The notes: generated by a model from the sequence alone, not told the origin. Positions 1 through 9,892 are shown, numbered from the stretch's first letter. The stretch: DNA of 64,000 nucleotides from Sporosarcina gallistercoris (GCF_014836415.1 NZ_JACSQY010000007.1:62001-126000), one strand, 5' to 3'. Numbers and translations are program-made.

Positions 1-88
1 GCACTTTTTTAATCATCCATATCAGTCCATTTCTATAGGGGATGAAAGGCTTTTCGCTACCATGTCTTTGTCCATACAATCTAATTGG

Positions 89-613
89 CTATGCAATTGG
101 CGTGTAAAGCTTTTCGAATAATGCGTCTTGCTGCTCGATACGCAACATCGATTCCACCATCGGAAAAATAATCGCTTCTTCCTTGATGAAATGCACAGTT
201 ATCGCCTCATAGGCTTCTCCTGCGTCTTTCGCCACAGCTTTGAAATCATTCAGTGACAAACCATCCAGGCTGCCTCGTGTATGATGAAGGAAGTGTCCGA
301 TATAGGCATCCAGTTCTTCATGCTCTTCCTCGACTGCCTTCACAGGCCCCTGGTCGCCTCCGATGTATTGGGCAAGCTCGGGAAACAAAATGTCTTCTTC
401 CTTCTCTGTGTGATTCTTAAACGGCTCGATAAACTCAATAAGTGCTTTTCGCAACGTCATAATCGCTTCACGAGCCTCTTCCAGCGAGTAAATGTTCCGT
501 TCAAATCCAAGTACAATCGGGTGCCAATTATCCATTAGATACGTCAAGTACTGATGCTCGTTTTCCAACACCTGCAACGCAGGCAAATCGAATTTGAATC
601 GCTTGGATTCCAT
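89..613 (-). CDS. Hemerythrin (HHE) domain protein
   Basis: A 174-residue soluble protein with the pattern of two hemerythrin HHE repeats: conserved His/Glu clusters at about residues 21-32, HTEKEEDILFPE near 68-79, EEEHEELDAYIGHFLHH near 95-111, and HFIKEEAIIFPM near 141-152. These residues would bind a non-haem di-iron centre. It is the last gene of the nar-nre run, 30 nt after nreC and on the same strand, with no terminator seen between them. The context suggests a role linked to nitrate respiration, such as oxygen or NO sensing, scavenging or iron-sulfur repair. The fold is well supported; the physiological role is inferred. It starts at the ATG at 613. Confidence 0.85.
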   Translation of the reverse strand: MESKRFKFDLPALQVLENEHQYLTYLMDNWHPIVLGFERNIYSLEEAREAIMTLRKALIEFIEPFKNHTEKEEDILFPELAQYIGGDQGPVKAVEEEHEELDAYIGHFLHHTRGSLDGLSLNDFKAVAKDAGEAYEAITVHFIKEEAIIFPMVESMLRIEQQDALFEKLYTPIA

Positions 614-643
614 GCCGAAGCCTCCGTTTTCACTAAATCAGTT

Positions 644-1291
644 TTAGAAATTCAAGAACTTCTTCTTCAGAGCGTATTCAACGAGTTCCGGTTTACTCTT
701 CAAGTTCAACTTCTCCATCAACTTCGCTTTATGTGCTTCCACTGTTTTAACGGAGATGTACAGTTTTTCAGCGATTTCTTTGTTGCCATATCCTTTCGCG
801 ACAAGTGGCAAAACTTCAATCTCACGCTTAGAAAGGATTTTAAATGGATCCGTTTCCACTTCGTCTCCATCTTTTTTCACAAATTCCCGAACGAGCGAAG
901 TCGCCATAGAAGGTTGGATATACGTGCCACCATCATAAACCGTACGAATTGCTGCAAATAATTCTTCATCAGGAGAATTCTTCAATACGTATCCGGAGGC
1001 GCCGTTCTTCAGTACGTGAAACAAATATTCTTCGTCGTCATACATCGTTAAAATGACGATTTTCGTATCCGGGAAATCTTCGTTGATTTTCCCAGTGGCG
1101 ATCAGACCACTTTCGCCAGGAGGCATGCTCAAGTCCATCAAAAGGACGTCCGGTTTATGTTTAGCAACGAGGTCGTAAGCTTCTAAGCCATCTGCCGCTG
1201 TCGCTACGACTTCCATATCCCGTTGAAAATTCAAAATGTGCATAAAGCCGCTTCTTACGACCGCATGATCATCCGCGATGATTATTTTCAA
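644..1291 (-). CDS. nreC: NarL/FixJ-family response regulator NreC
   Basis: A 215-residue two-domain regulator. The N-terminal receiver has acidic residues D7/D8, phospho-acceptor D53 in LLMDLSMP, and the conserved Lys near residue 104. The C-terminal LuxR-type HTH lies at about 150-210 ([23 protein letters not shown]). It overlaps the end of nreB by 23 nt, so the two are probably translationally coupled. By family knowledge NreC is phosphorylated by NreB under anaerobiosis and activates nar transcription at a TAGGG-N4-CCCTA palindrome. Exactly such a palindrome lies upstream of narG at 9483-9496. The assignment to Nre rather than another NarL-type pair rests on the iron-sulfur kinase and GAF partner next to it. 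Confidence 0.93.
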   Translation of the reverse strand: MKIIIADDHAVVRSGFMHILNFQRDMEVVATAADGLEAYDLVAKHKPDVLLMDLSMPPGESGLIATGKINEDFPDTKIVILTMYDDEEYLFHVLKNGASGYVLKNSPDEELFAAIRTVYDGGTYIQPSMATSLVREFVKKDGDEVETDPFKILSKREIEVLPLVAKGYGNKEIAEKLYISVKTVEAHKAKLMEKLNLKSKPELVEYALKKKFLNF

Positions 1292-2354
1292 TGTCCGTCT
1301 CCTCCTTCTTCAGAGGCACGGTGAGTATAATTGTCGTTCCCTTTCCAATGCCTGTTTGAACCGTTAACGCAGCATCCACCAGCTCCGCACGTTCTTTCAT
1401 CCCGAATAATCCGAGGCCTGTTCCTTTGTACGTTGGTGCATTCAAGTCAAATCCCACTCCATGGTCCCGTACTGTGAGTGTTAAAACATCCGAAGTTAGC
1501 AAAAGTTCGACATCGACCTCATCTACCTCTGCATACTTCAATGCGTTGAATACCGCCTCTTGGCATACCCGATAGACGACAGTTTCAATCTCCCCTTCAA
1601 AACGGCGGGATTGCATGTTGCTCGTGAAATGGACGAGGAGTCCATAATTTTTTTCAGTCCATTTGAAGTGGGTGCGGAATGCAGCTTCCAACCCTAGGTC
1701 ATCCAGCGTTGCGGGTCTCAGCTGAACGGATAGATGACGGATGTCGTCAAGCAGACGCATGAGTGATCCTTCTGTTTGTCTCACCTTTTTCAGCACGTCG
1801 TCTTCCACGTTCATATACTTCAATACGCGCAAATCCACTAAAGAACTCAGCATCTCTTGTGCCACACTGTCATGAAGCTCACGAGAAATCCGCTTACGCT
1901 CATCTTCTTGTGCTTTAATGACTCGTTTGACAAGCGTTTTTTGATGCAACGTTTCGGACGTTTGTAATTGCTCTGTCAAATCACGGAGCATGAATACCCG
2001 AATTCCTTGTTCTGCATCGATCATTTGAATACTGCCTGTATACGGCACTATCCCTCGGCCAACTGTTTCCAAAAACACTTGGAAGGAAGGGATATTCCGT
2101 TCCGGATCGGACATATAACAAGAAATGCATGTCTGTTCTTCTTCTGCACTTGTGAATCCTTTGCATGCCATACAGATTGCCTCTGTACTTCCGGACTTCA
2201 TGAGTTGAGCAACCTGAGGATCGAGAATTTGTTCAGCGGCTTTGTTCATCGAAAGAACACTGCCCTCAAGACTGAAGAAGAAAATCGCCTCTGTAGAGTT
2301 TTCATACAACTGTTCCAGCAAATTACCAATACCACTTTGACTGAGCCCATTCAA
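1269..2354 (-). CDS. nreB: Oxygen-sensing iron-sulfur histidine kinase NreB
   Basis: A 361-residue cytosolic kinase with no membrane segment. The N-terminal PAS-like domain carries C61-x2-C64-x11-C76-x2-C79, the spacing known for the oxygen-labile Fe-S cluster of staphylococcal NreB. The HisKA_3 dimerisation helix has phospho-accepting H161 in [13 protein letters not shown]. The C-terminal HATPase_c domain has N and G boxes ([27 protein letters not shown]). The start is a TTG at 2354 that overlaps the nreA stop (TTGA) and is served by a GGAGG site about 10 nt upstream; no in-frame ATG is available there. It is the sensor of the NreABC oxygen/nitrate system controlling narGHJI. Confidence 0.93.
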   Translation of the reverse strand: MNGLSQSGIGNLLEQLYENSTEAIFFFSLEGSVLSMNKAAEQILDPQVAQLMKSGSTEAICMACKGFTSAEEEQTCISCYMSDPERNIPSFQVFLETVGRGIVPYTGSIQMIDAEQGIRVFMLRDLTEQLQTSETLHQKTLVKRVIKAQEDERKRISRELHDSVAQEMLSSLVDLRVLKYMNVEDDVLKKVRQTEGSLMRLLDDIRHLSVQLRPATLDDLGLEAAFRTHFKWTEKNYGLLVHFTSNMQSRRFEGEIETVVYRVCQEAVFNALKYAEVDEVDVELLLTSDVLTLTVRDHGVGFDLNAPTYKGTGLGLFGMKERAELVDAALTVQTGIGKGTTIILTVPLKKEETDIENNHRG

Positions 2355-2815
2355 ATCCCGGTCACCTCCTCACTATAATAAGGTCCGAATGTAGGTGTCA
2401 CTAAGGACTGCAGCAATTCAAACTTCTCAATGGACATACACTTCTGCTTTCGGCATCCGGCGAGCAGAATCCCTTTCACACGGTTGTATTTAAACAAAGG
2501 GATCGCTGCGAAACTTTCAAGTTCTTCTGCAATGAGAATCGGATAGTTATACATGTCTTCTTTTTTATAATACTGATGAGCATCGGGTACGAATATCGGT
2601 TTACCTGTCTTGAATACAATCCCCGCCACTCCTTTTCCGGAGTGTAAAACGATACGTCTAAAGCGCTGACTTAAATTTCCTGAAGCAAACTCCCAACGGA
2701 TCTGAAAGTGCCGCTCCTCGGATTGCACGAGCGCCAATGCAACGAAATCGCACCCCATCGCTAGACGAATCTCTTCAACTTGCTGCTGATAGTTAAATGC
2801 TGCCTGGCTTTCCAT
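2351..2815 (-). CDS. nreA: GAF-domain nitrate receptor NreA
   Basis: A 154-residue single GAF-domain protein. In staphylococci NreA binds nitrate in its GAF pocket and relieves inhibition of NreB, so that nitrate and anoxia are read together. Here it directly precedes nreB (4-nt TTGA overlap) and follows narI by about 50 nt, the same order as the staphylococcal nar-nre locus. The ATG at 2815 has a GAGGGAGG ribosome-binding site. Identification rests on size, fold signature (FKTGKPIFVPDAHQY) and context; the nitrate-binding residues were not checked individually. Confidence 0.88.
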   Translation of the reverse strand: MESQAAFNYQQQVEEIRLAMGCDFVALALVQSEERHFQIRWEFASGNLSQRFRRIVLHSGKGVAGIVFKTGKPIFVPDAHQYYKKEDMYNYPILIAEELESFAAIPLFKYNRVKGILLAGCRKQKCMSIEKFELLQSLVTPTFGPYYSEEVTGI

Positions 2816-2866
2816 GAGACATCCTCCCTCTATCTTAAGAAAGGGCTCATTCCGCCTCTCTCGTCA

Positions 2867-3547
2867 TCAGTCTCTCTTATCCTTTCTGTAAAGGATATAA
2901 CTTCTGCCTACATAATTCAACGGCACACTCCATACGTGCACAAGTCTTGTGAATGGCCACATTGCAAAAATGAGGAAACCTGTAAGAATGTGCAGCTTGA
3001 ATGCAATAGGAACGGATGCCATGAACTCGGCCTGGGGCTGGAAGATGAGCAAGGACCGGAACCAGATTGAAATCGTCGAACGATAGTCAAATCCCGGTGT
3101 CGTCGTGTTCGTAATCAGCGAACTGTATACACCGATGAATACGATGAACAGCAAGAACGAGTTCACGATCAAATCCGAAGCGGATGACAAATGACGGACA
3201 TTACTATTGGTAAATCGTCTGCTTGTCAAAATGATCATTCCGACGAGCGTCACCACCCCGAAAAAGCCGCCGCCCCACACTGCCCCGATATGGTACATAT
3301 GATCGCTGACACCCATGGCACGCGTCCATTCTTTAGGAATCCCGAGCCCCGCTACGTGTCCGAGGATGACAGGGAAAATACCGATGTGGAACAGCAAACT
3401 ACCTATCATGAGTTGCTTTTTCTCGATGAATTCACTGGACTTCGCCGTCCAGCCGAACTGATCATGTCTGTAGCGGAAAATATGACCGACTATGAATACT
3501 GCAATACAAAGATAGGGGAATATCACCCATAGGAATTGGCTAGTCAT
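2867..3547 (-). CDS. narI: Respiratory nitrate reductase gamma subunit (cytochrome b)
   Basis: A 226-residue integral membrane protein with about five transmembrane helices, the usual size for NarI. It anchors NarGH at the cytoplasmic side and passes electrons from menaquinol through two b haems. Candidate haem-ligand histidines are in the second helix (LLFHIGIFPVILGHVAGL) and the last helices (FKLHILTGF, FTRLVHVWSVPLNY). The ATG at 3547 overlaps the narJ stop (ATGACTAG), indicating coupling. Confidence 0.97.
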   Translation of the reverse strand: MTSQFLWVIFPYLCIAVFIVGHIFRYRHDQFGWTAKSSEFIEKKQLMIGSLLFHIGIFPVILGHVAGLGIPKEWTRAMGVSDHMYHIGAVWGGGFFGVVTLVGMIILTSRRFTNSNVRHLSSASDLIVNSFLLFIVFIGVYSSLITNTTTPGFDYRSTISIWFRSLLIFQPQAEFMASVPIAFKLHILTGFLIFAMWPFTRLVHVWSVPLNYVGRSYILYRKDKRD

Positions 3548-4109
3548 TAGCTGGAACCTCCCTGCGGATACACGCTTTGAATTCTTCTCTCATTCCTTTC
3601 ACAAGCGAATGATACGGACTTTCGTATTTTTCCAACGCTTTCATCAAATGATAGGAGCCATCTTCAAGGACAGCTAGAAGCATGGAGAAACTTTGTTGTG
3701 CACGAGGATCTCCTTTCCACTCAGCAGCGTAGATGAATTCACACATAAGTGGTAATGAATCGGAGAGTTCGCTATCCGGCATGACAAGACCGAACATTTC
3801 ATACAGCACTTTAAGACGTGCCAGCGTTTGACCGCGCTCTCTGGAATCGCCATATTTCACATAGGTCATGAACAACGTGGCATCTTTTTGAAAATCCAGC
3901 GTGTAGGTGTACATCTCCTGGATTTCATCCAGACTGTACGTTTGCATGGTGTCCCAATACTCTTTGACATCTTTATAGGAAGGATCGGAAGGGTTCAGCG
4001 ACCCTTCCAATACACTCGGATGAAACGTCAACTTATCGGGATACGAAAATTGCTTAGCGAAAAATCCGAAAATCTGTTTCTTTTCATAGAGAAGGTCTAA
4101 GTCAATCAC
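3540..4109 (-). CDS. narJ: Nitrate reductase molybdenum cofactor assembly chaperone
   Basis: A cytosolic chaperone of the TorD/NarJ family (about 189 residues) that keeps apo-NarG competent for molybdenum cofactor insertion; it is not part of the final enzyme. I placed the start at the GTG at 4109, inside GTGATTGA overlapping the narH stop and preceded by a GGGGGG purine run. An in-frame ATG at 4124 (five residues longer) is the alternative and has a weaker upstream site. It lies between narH and narI, overlapping both, as in other narGHJI operons. Confidence 0.94.
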   Translation of the reverse strand: MIDLDLLYEKKQIFGFFAKQFSYPDKLTFHPSVLEGSLNPSDPSYKDVKEYWDTMQTYSLDEIQEMYTYTLDFQKDATLFMTYVKYGDSRERGQTLARLKVLYEMFGLVMPDSELSDSLPLMCEFIYAAEWKGDPRAQQSFSMLLAVLEDGSYHLMKALEKYESPYHSLVKGMREEFKACIRREVPAND

Positions 4110-5709
4110 GCCAGATCCCCCCATAGAAGTTCTCTTCGTAAATCTCCTTACCTGTCTTTACAGGAGCGCCTGGGGATGCAGGTCCACATCCATCACAACT
4201 CCCATTCGATCCCATTACGGAATAACTATAGTTATCGGATTGTGCAGCTTCACCATAGGTCCCCATATCCGTGTAACCTGCTGAACCTTGTGATCGGTAC
4301 ACGTTCATCTGGCCTTCTTTGTGGGAAGTCGGGATGACAAATCGATCTTCATACTTTGCAATGGCAAGTAAGCGGTACATCTTTTTCGTGGATGAAGCCG
4401 TCAATCCGACGCGTTCGAGTTTAGTCTCGTCAAAGTCTTTACCGGATGACTGTGCTCTCATAAAGGAACGCATCATCGCCATCCGCTGCAAAGATCCTTT
4501 GACCGTTTCCGTGTCACCAGCAGTCAGCATATTCGCTAAGTATTGAATCGGAATCCGCATCTCTTCAATTGCCGGGAAGATCATATCCGGATTCTGGATG
4601 GAATCTTTCCCTTCAAAGTAGTTCATGATCGGGCTTAGTGGCGGAACGTACCAAACCATTGGCAATGTCCGGTACTCAGGGTGCAATGGGAATGCAAGCT
4701 TGTATTCGATTGCAAGTTTATAGACCGGTGAATTTTGCGCTGCTGAAATCCAGTCTTCTGAAATACCGTCTTTTCGTGCTTGCTCCATGACTTCCGGATC
4801 GTTCGGATCGAGGAACAAATCACACTGTGCTTTATAGAGATCTTTCGGATCAGGCGTTGCAGCAGCTTCAAGTACACGGTCCGCATCATACAGTAAGACA
4901 CCTAGATAACGGATTCTGCCGGTACATGTCTCCGAGCAAACCGTCGGCAGTCCGGATTCAATTCTAGGGAAACAGAATGTGCATTTCTCCGCCTTATTCG
5001 TTTTCCAGTTGAAGTACACTTTCTTGTAAGGACATCCTGTCATACAATAGCGCCATCCGCGGCACGCTTCTTGGTCTACAAGCACGATTCCGTCTTCATC
5101 ACGCTTATACATCGCTCCTGATGGACATGAGGCGACGCAGCTCGGGTTTAAACAATGTTCGCACAGTCTAGGCAAGTACATCATGAAAGCTTGCTCGAAG
5201 TTGAACTTGATCTCTTCTTCGATTTTCTGGATGTTCGGATCAGTCGGGCCTGTAATATGGCCGCCTGCTAGTTGGTCCTCCCAGTTCGGACCCCATTCAA
5301 GATCCATATAGTCACCTGTTACAACCGATTTTGCACGTGCAACCGGTGTATGCTTGCTTTCGGGTGCGGTCGTCAATTTTTCATAGTCGTACGTCCAAGG
5401 CTCGTAGTAGTCTTTCATCTCAGGCATATCCGGATTGTAGAAGATCTTACCGAGGGCGATTTTTGAAAGCTTGGAACCCGATTTGAGCTCGAGCTTCCCG
5501 TTGCGCAAGTTCCAGCCGCCTTTGTAGATTTCCTGGTCTTCCCACCGTTTCGGATAGCCGATTCCTGGTTTCGTTTCCACGTTGTTGAACCACATGTATT
5601 CAGCACCTTCGCGGTTCGTCCATGTCGTTTTGCATGTCACACTGCACGTATGGCAGCCGATGCATTTGTCCAAGTTCATCACCATTGCGATTTGCGCTTT
5701 AATCTTCAA
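4102..5709 (-). CDS. narH: Respiratory nitrate reductase beta subunit (iron-sulfur)
   Basis: A 535-residue electron-transfer subunit with four cysteine clusters for one 3Fe-4S and three 4Fe-4S centres: CIGCHTCSVTCK near the N-terminus, CEHCLNPSCVASCPSG, CRGWRYCMTGCPYKK (Trp in place of one Cys, the typical 3Fe-4S signature) and CTFCFPRIESGLPTVCSETC. It links NarI haems to the NarG molybdenum site. The start is a TTG at 5709 within CTTGAAGATTAA overlapping the narG stop by 11 nt, with AAGGAGGT 8 nt upstream, so a non-ATG start is well supported. The C-terminus carries an extra CDGC motif near residue 507. Confidence 0.97.
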   Translation of the reverse strand: MKIKAQIAMVMNLDKCIGCHTCSVTCKTTWTNREGAEYMWFNNVETKPGIGYPKRWEDQEIYKGGWNLRNGKLELKSGSKLSKIALGKIFYNPDMPEMKDYYEPWTYDYEKLTTAPESKHTPVARAKSVVTGDYMDLEWGPNWEDQLAGGHITGPTDPNIQKIEEEIKFNFEQAFMMYLPRLCEHCLNPSCVASCPSGAMYKRDEDGIVLVDQEACRGWRYCMTGCPYKKVYFNWKTNKAEKCTFCFPRIESGLPTVCSETCTGRIRYLGVLLYDADRVLEAAATPDPKDLYKAQCDLFLDPNDPEVMEQARKDGISEDWISAAQNSPVYKLAIEYKLAFPLHPEYRTLPMVWYVPPLSPIMNYFEGKDSIQNPDMIFPAIEEMRIPIQYLANMLTAGDTETVKGSLQRMAMMRSFMRAQSSGKDFDETKLERVGLTASSTKKMYRLLAIAKYEDRFVIPTSHKEGQMNVYRSQGSAGYTDMGTYGEAAQSDNYSYSVMGSNGSCDGCGPASPGAPVKTGKEIYEENFYGGIWRD

Positions 5710-8700
5710 GCCAGTTGACCTCCTTCATTTTACGGACGGCTACGTATTCATCACGCTGGTTCCCGATCGGTCCGTAATAGTTGAATCCGTAACTAAGTTG
5801 CGCATACCCGCCAACCATTTGAGTCGGCTTCATATGGATACGAGTCGGTGCGTTGTGACTGCCTCCGCGTTCTTCCGTAATTTCAGAGCCAGGAACTTGA
5901 ATGTGTTTGTCCTGGGCGTGATACATGAACATCGTGCCTTTAGGAATCCGGTGACTGACAACCGCACGCGCTGTGACAACCCCGTTCCGGTTATACACTT
6001 CGAGCCATGCATTATCGTCAATATCGTAGGCAATCGCATCTAGATCAGAGATCCATACAGTCGGACCTCCGCGGAACAGCGTCAACATGTGCTGGTTATC
6101 TTGGTAGGTCGAGTGGATGTTCCACTTGCCGTGCGGCGTCAAATAGCGCAGGACCAGCGAATCTTCTGTTCCAGCAACTGGACGATCATGCGGTCCGAGC
6201 ACAAGCGGCGGTAGCGTTGGTTTATATACCGGTAGCGCTTCCCCGAAGTCCAAGAACAATTCATGATCCAAGTAGAAATGCTGACGGCCCGTAAGCGTTC
6301 TGAACGGTACCATACGTTCAATATTCGTTGTAAATGGTGAATATCTGCGACCCAGTTTATTGGACCCGCTAAAGACCGGCGTCGGAATGACTTCACGCGG
6401 TTGGGCAGTGATACTGGCAAATGTGAATCGTTCTGCTGCACGGTCTGCTGAAATATCCTTTAGCTCGACCCCTGTATCGTGCTCTGCTGATACGAATGCT
6501 TTCTGGGAGACACGGCCATTTGTTGCCGATGAAAGTGTCAGCATCGCTTCTGCTGCATGCTTTGCAGTATGGAGTTTTGGCAAGCCGTCTTTGATCGTGT
6601 CATCTTCATACACACCGTTAATGCCTTTCATCATCTCGTATTCTTCAGCAACTGAGAAGCTGACACCGTGCGCACCCACTTTTCCTGTAGATAGTAACGG
6701 GCCGAGCGTGATGTATTTGTCATATACTTTCGTGAAATCCCGCTCCACTATTGTCATACCAGGCATCGTCTTCCCTGGCACCGCTTCTACCTCGCCCCTC
6801 TTCCAGTCCTTGACGTCTCCATAAGGTTGAGCAATCTCCTGGACTGAGTCATGGGCAAGCGGCGTAGTTACTAAATCCTTGTATACACCAGGTAGGTGGG
6901 TTTTCGCCATTTCTGAAAATGTTTCTGCAATCGATCTATAGATGTCCCAATCGGAACGCGACTCCCATAGGGGGTCAACCGCCGGATTGAATGGGTGAAC
7001 GAATGGGTGCATATCCGTTGAAGACAAGTCTACTTTTTCATACCAAGTCGCCGCCGGCAGTACGATATCCGCATACAGCGGTGTGGTTGTCATCCGGAAA
7101 TCGAGTGCAACCAGCAAGTCGAGTTTCCCTTCGACTTCCTCTCGCCAGACGATCTCTTCAGGTTTCATGCGTTCGTTCGGTTTCGCTAGCAATCCGTCAG
7201 ATGCTCCGAATAAGTGCTTCATGAAGTATTCTTGCCCTTTTGCTGAACTGGACACAAGATTCGAGCGCCAGACGAAAAGACTTCTCGGGAAGTTCTCAGG
7301 AGCATCCGGGTCTTCCACTGCAAAGTTCATCTTGCCTGATGTCAGTTGTTCTTTCACGTACCCTACAATTTCAGGGGTTGTCGTCTTTCCTTCTTTTGCA
7401 GCTTCTTCCGTGAGCTGCAGACTGTTGCGGTTGAACTGCGGATAAGAAGGAAGCCATCCAAGGCGTGCCGCGAGTACGTTATAGTCTGCTGGGTGTTCAT
7501 ATCTGGCATTCCCGCCAAGCGGTGACATGAGTGATTGAGTGCCTGCTTCTTCATACTTCCATTGGTCTGTCGAGAAGTAGAAAAACGACGTCGCGTTTTG
7601 TAATCTCGGTGGTGCTTGCCAGTCTCTTGCAAAGGCGATTGTGCTCCATCCTTCAATCGGACGGCATTTCTCCTGTCCTACGTAGTGGGCCCAGCCCCCG
7701 CCGTTTACACCTTGTGAAGCAGTAAGTGTCACTAAATTCAAGATGGCGCGGTAGATGGTATCGCTGTTAAACCAATGGTTGATACCCGCTCCCATAATGA
7801 TCATCGAGCGTCCGCCCGTATCGAGTGCGTTCTGTGCAAATTCCCGGGCGATCTGGATGACAAGCTCCGGTTTCACACTCGTAATCTTTTCTTGCCACGC
7901 TGGCGTATAGATCGACGTTTTATCGAAGTAATCTTTTGCTTCCAAGTTACTGCCGACTCGTTTCACACCATATTGACTGAGCATGATATCGTAAACGGTT
8001 GCGACACGTCTTGTTGTGCCATCTGACATCGTTAGCACTTTCGTTGGAATCGGACGCGTGAACACTCCGTTCGATAAATTATCGAAGAATGGGAAATGGA
8101 TCTCTTTCCACTCTGCGTCTGCATCCGCAATGGACAATGCAGGTTCTACGCGGGTCCCATCTTCTTTGTCGAGGAGTAAGTTCCATTTGACGTCCTCTTC
8201 CCAGCGCTGTCCCATTGTGCCGTTCGGAACGATGATTTCATTCACGCTTTCATCGAGAATGACCGGTTTCCACTCTGCGTGCTGCGATTCTTGCCCAATA
8301 TCACTTGCGCGCAGGAAACGTCCTGCTTTGTATGCTCCTTCGTGTTCATCCAGAATGACGAGGAACGGCATGTCCGTATATTGTTTCGCATAGTTCAGGA
8401 ACATCGGCTCTTTGCGCTGTTCGTAAAACTCGTCAAGAATGACGTGTGTCATCGCTTGAGCGACAGCGGCGTCCGTTCCTGGATTTGCTGCAATCCAATC
8501 ATCCGCATGAGTCACGCTTTCTGCATAGTCCGGTGCGACCGATACGACTTTTGTTCCTTTATAACGAACTTCCGTCATGAAGTGCGCATCCGGTGTCCGG
8601 GTCAACGGAACATTTGAGCCCCACATGATGATGTAACCTGCGTTAAACCAGTCACTCGACTCAGGTACGTCTGTCTGCTCCCCCCAAATTTGTGGTGAGG

Positions 8701-9376
8701 ACGGCGGAAGATCCGCGTACCAGTCGTAGAAACTGAGCATCTCTCCTCCGATGAGGGAGATGAAGCGTGCACCAGATGCATAGCTGACCATCGACATCGC
8801 TGGAATCGGAGTAAATCCTGCAATTCGGTCAGGACCGTACTTTTGAATCGTATAAATGAGTTGTGCGGAGATGAGCATCGTCGCATCACGCCAATGAATT
8901 CTCACATGACCGCCTTTTCCACGTGCTTGTTTATACTCTTTCGATCTCTCTGGACTTTCGACAATACTCGCCCATGCTTTGACAGGGTCCTTGAATTCCG
9001 CCAGTGCCTGGCCCCACATACGCCACAGCTTCCCTCTGATATATGGATATTTAATACGGAGCGGGCTATATTCGTACCAAGAGAAAGAAGCTCCCCTCGG
9101 ACAGCCGCGAGGTTCGAATTCCGGCATATCCGGGCCACAAGAAGGGTAGTCAATTTGTTGGTTCTCCCATGTAATGATTCCGTTCTTGACGAACACTTTC
9201 CAGCTGCATGACCCCGTGCAGTTCACTCCATGGGTGGTCCTGACTACTTTGTCGTGCGACCAGCGTTGACGGTACATGTTTTCCCAATCACGGTTCTTTT
9301 CTTCAAGCACAGACCAATTACCGGAATACTTTTCAACAGGCTTGAAGTAATTCAAATTGAATTTCGTTTTCTTCAT
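5699..9376 (-). CDS. narG: Respiratory nitrate reductase alpha subunit (molybdopterin)
   Basis: A 1225-residue catalytic subunit, the normal length for Gram-positive NarG. It reduces nitrate to nitrite on the cytoplasmic face using a bis-MGD cofactor. The N-terminal HGVNCTGSCSWKVFVKNG holds the His/Cys ligands of the FS0 cluster. Molybdopterin-domain motifs such as IIMWGSNVPLTRTPDAHF and GWAHYVGQEKCRP follow, and the C-terminal cofactor-binding domain ends with WLEVYNRNGVV and SYGFNYYGPIG. No twin-arginine signal is seen, as expected for this family. It is the first gene of the operon, preceded by the NreC-type palindrome. The ATG at 9376 is about 11 nt after a GGGAG purine run. Confidence 0.98.
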   Translation of the reverse strand: MKKTKFNLNYFKPVEKYSGNWSVLEEKNRDWENMYRQRWSHDKVVRTTHGVNCTGSCSWKVFVKNGIITWENQQIDYPSCGPDMPEFEPRGCPRGASFSWYEYSPLRIKYPYIRGKLWRMWGQALAEFKDPVKAWASIVESPERSKEYKQARGKGGHVRIHWRDATMLISAQLIYTIQKYGPDRIAGFTPIPAMSMVSYASGARFISLIGGEMLSFYDWYADLPPSSPQIWGEQTDVPESSDWFNAGYIIMWGSNVPLTRTPDAHFMTEVRYKGTKVVSVAPDYAESVTHADDWIAANPGTDAAVAQAMTHVILDEFYEQRKEPMFLNYAKQYTDMPFLVILDEHEGAYKAGRFLRASDIGQESQHAEWKPVILDESVNEIIVPNGTMGQRWEEDVKWNLLLDKEDGTRVEPALSIADADAEWKEIHFPFFDNLSNGVFTRPIPTKVLTMSDGTTRRVATVYDIMLSQYGVKRVGSNLEAKDYFDKTSIYTPAWQEKITSVKPELVIQIAREFAQNALDTGGRSMIIMGAGINHWFNSDTIYRAILNLVTLTASQGVNGGGWAHYVGQEKCRPIEGWSTIAFARDWQAPPRLQNATSFFYFSTDQWKYEEAGTQSLMSPLGGNARYEHPADYNVLAARLGWLPSYPQFNRNSLQLTEEAAKEGKTTTPEIVGYVKEQLTSGKMNFAVEDPDAPENFPRSLFVWRSNLVSSSAKGQEYFMKHLFGASDGLLAKPNERMKPEEIVWREEVEGKLDLLVALDFRMTTTPLYADIVLPAATWYEKVDLSSTDMHPFVHPFNPAVDPLWESRSDWDIYRSIAETFSEMAKTHLPGVYKDLVTTPLAHDSVQEIAQPYGDVKDWKRGEVEAVPGKTMPGMTIVERDFTKVYDKYITLGPLLSTGKVGAHGVSFSVAEEYEMMKGINGVYEDDTIKDGLPKLHTAKHAAEAMLTLSSATNGRVSQKAFVSAEHDTGVELKDISADRAAERFTFASITAQPREVIPTPVFSGSNKLGRRYSPFTTNIERMVPFRTLTGRQHFYLDHELFLDFGEALPVYKPTLPPLVLGPHDRPVAGTEDSLVLRYLTPHGKWNIHSTYQDNQHMLTLFRGGPTVWISDLDAIAYDIDDNAWLEVYNRNGVVTARAVVSHRIPKGTMFMYHAQDKHIQVPGSEITEERGGSHNAPTRIHMKPTQMVGGYAQLSYGFNYYGPIGNQRDEYVAVRKMKEVNWLED

Positions 9377-9482
9377 TGAGTTTCATGCTCCCTTCCTAAA
9401 TGACCAACAGGATATGCCTTGCGAAACCATTTCAGAATTTTCCTATATGACTATCCTATAGTGTATTCTGAATATTTCCTAT

Positions 9483-9496
9483 TAGGGTTTTCCCTA
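9483..9496 (-). promoter_or_regulatory. NreC-type operator upstream of narG
   Basis: A perfect inverted repeat TAGGG-TTTT-CCCTA lies 107 nt upstream of the narG start. It matches the TAGGG-N4-CCCTA palindrome described for NreC in staphylococci. A possible -10 (TATAGG-like) lies about 25 nt closer to narG. The sequence match is exact; binding is inferred. Confidence 0.8.
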
Positions 9497-9532
9497 TTAC
9501 TGAATTCAGTTCTTTTTTATCATCAGGATTTT

Positions 9533-9547
9533 TGATATAAAGTATCA
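9533..9547. promoter_or_regulatory. Inverted repeat TGATA-N5-TATCA upstream of nar operator
   Basis: A 5-5-5 inverted repeat about 40 nt further upstream of the NreC-type site. It could be an additional regulator site for the nar promoter, but it does not match the TGTGA-N6-TCACA Fnr consensus well. The rest of 9550-9840 contains no convincing gene; a 61-codon frame there lacks a ribosome-binding site. Confidence 0.3.
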
Positions 9548-9841
9548 GTTTAACTTTTCATAAGTGGGGAATACAACGATCCCGCTAATTTCAGCAGTAA
9601 TGGAAGACCTCATTTCTCACCAGATATCCTTCATTTCCAATCCTTTTTTGAGCATTGCATTGTATCTTAATATGAGTATAGCGGTGAATTCCTTAGTTAT
9701 ATATGAGGGGATGTCCTATTTCACTGCGAGGATTTTGGTGATATTTTGAAAAGACTTAGGGAAGTGGAGGGTAGGCAGGCAGCAAAAAATGCATTTTTAA
9801 AGGAGTATCCATACGTTTCATCATCTTCCATTTGTCCCATT

Positions 9842-9882
9842 AAAAAAGCCCGGTGTTCAGCATGTCGCTGAACACCGGGCTT
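9842..9882 (-). terminator. Terminator of the ribonucleotide reductase operon
   Basis: A 15-bp perfect stem (AAGCCCGGTGTTCAG and its complement) with a 7-nt loop, followed on the minus strand by six T. It lies just past the beta-subunit stop codon. Confidence 0.93.
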
Positions 9883-9892
9883 AACTTGTTGC

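Noticed and set aside
9564..9749. 61-codon plus-strand frame in the nar promoter region
   Set aside because: No ribosome-binding site, hydrophobic composition typical of AT-rich non-coding DNA, and position in a regulatory gap.
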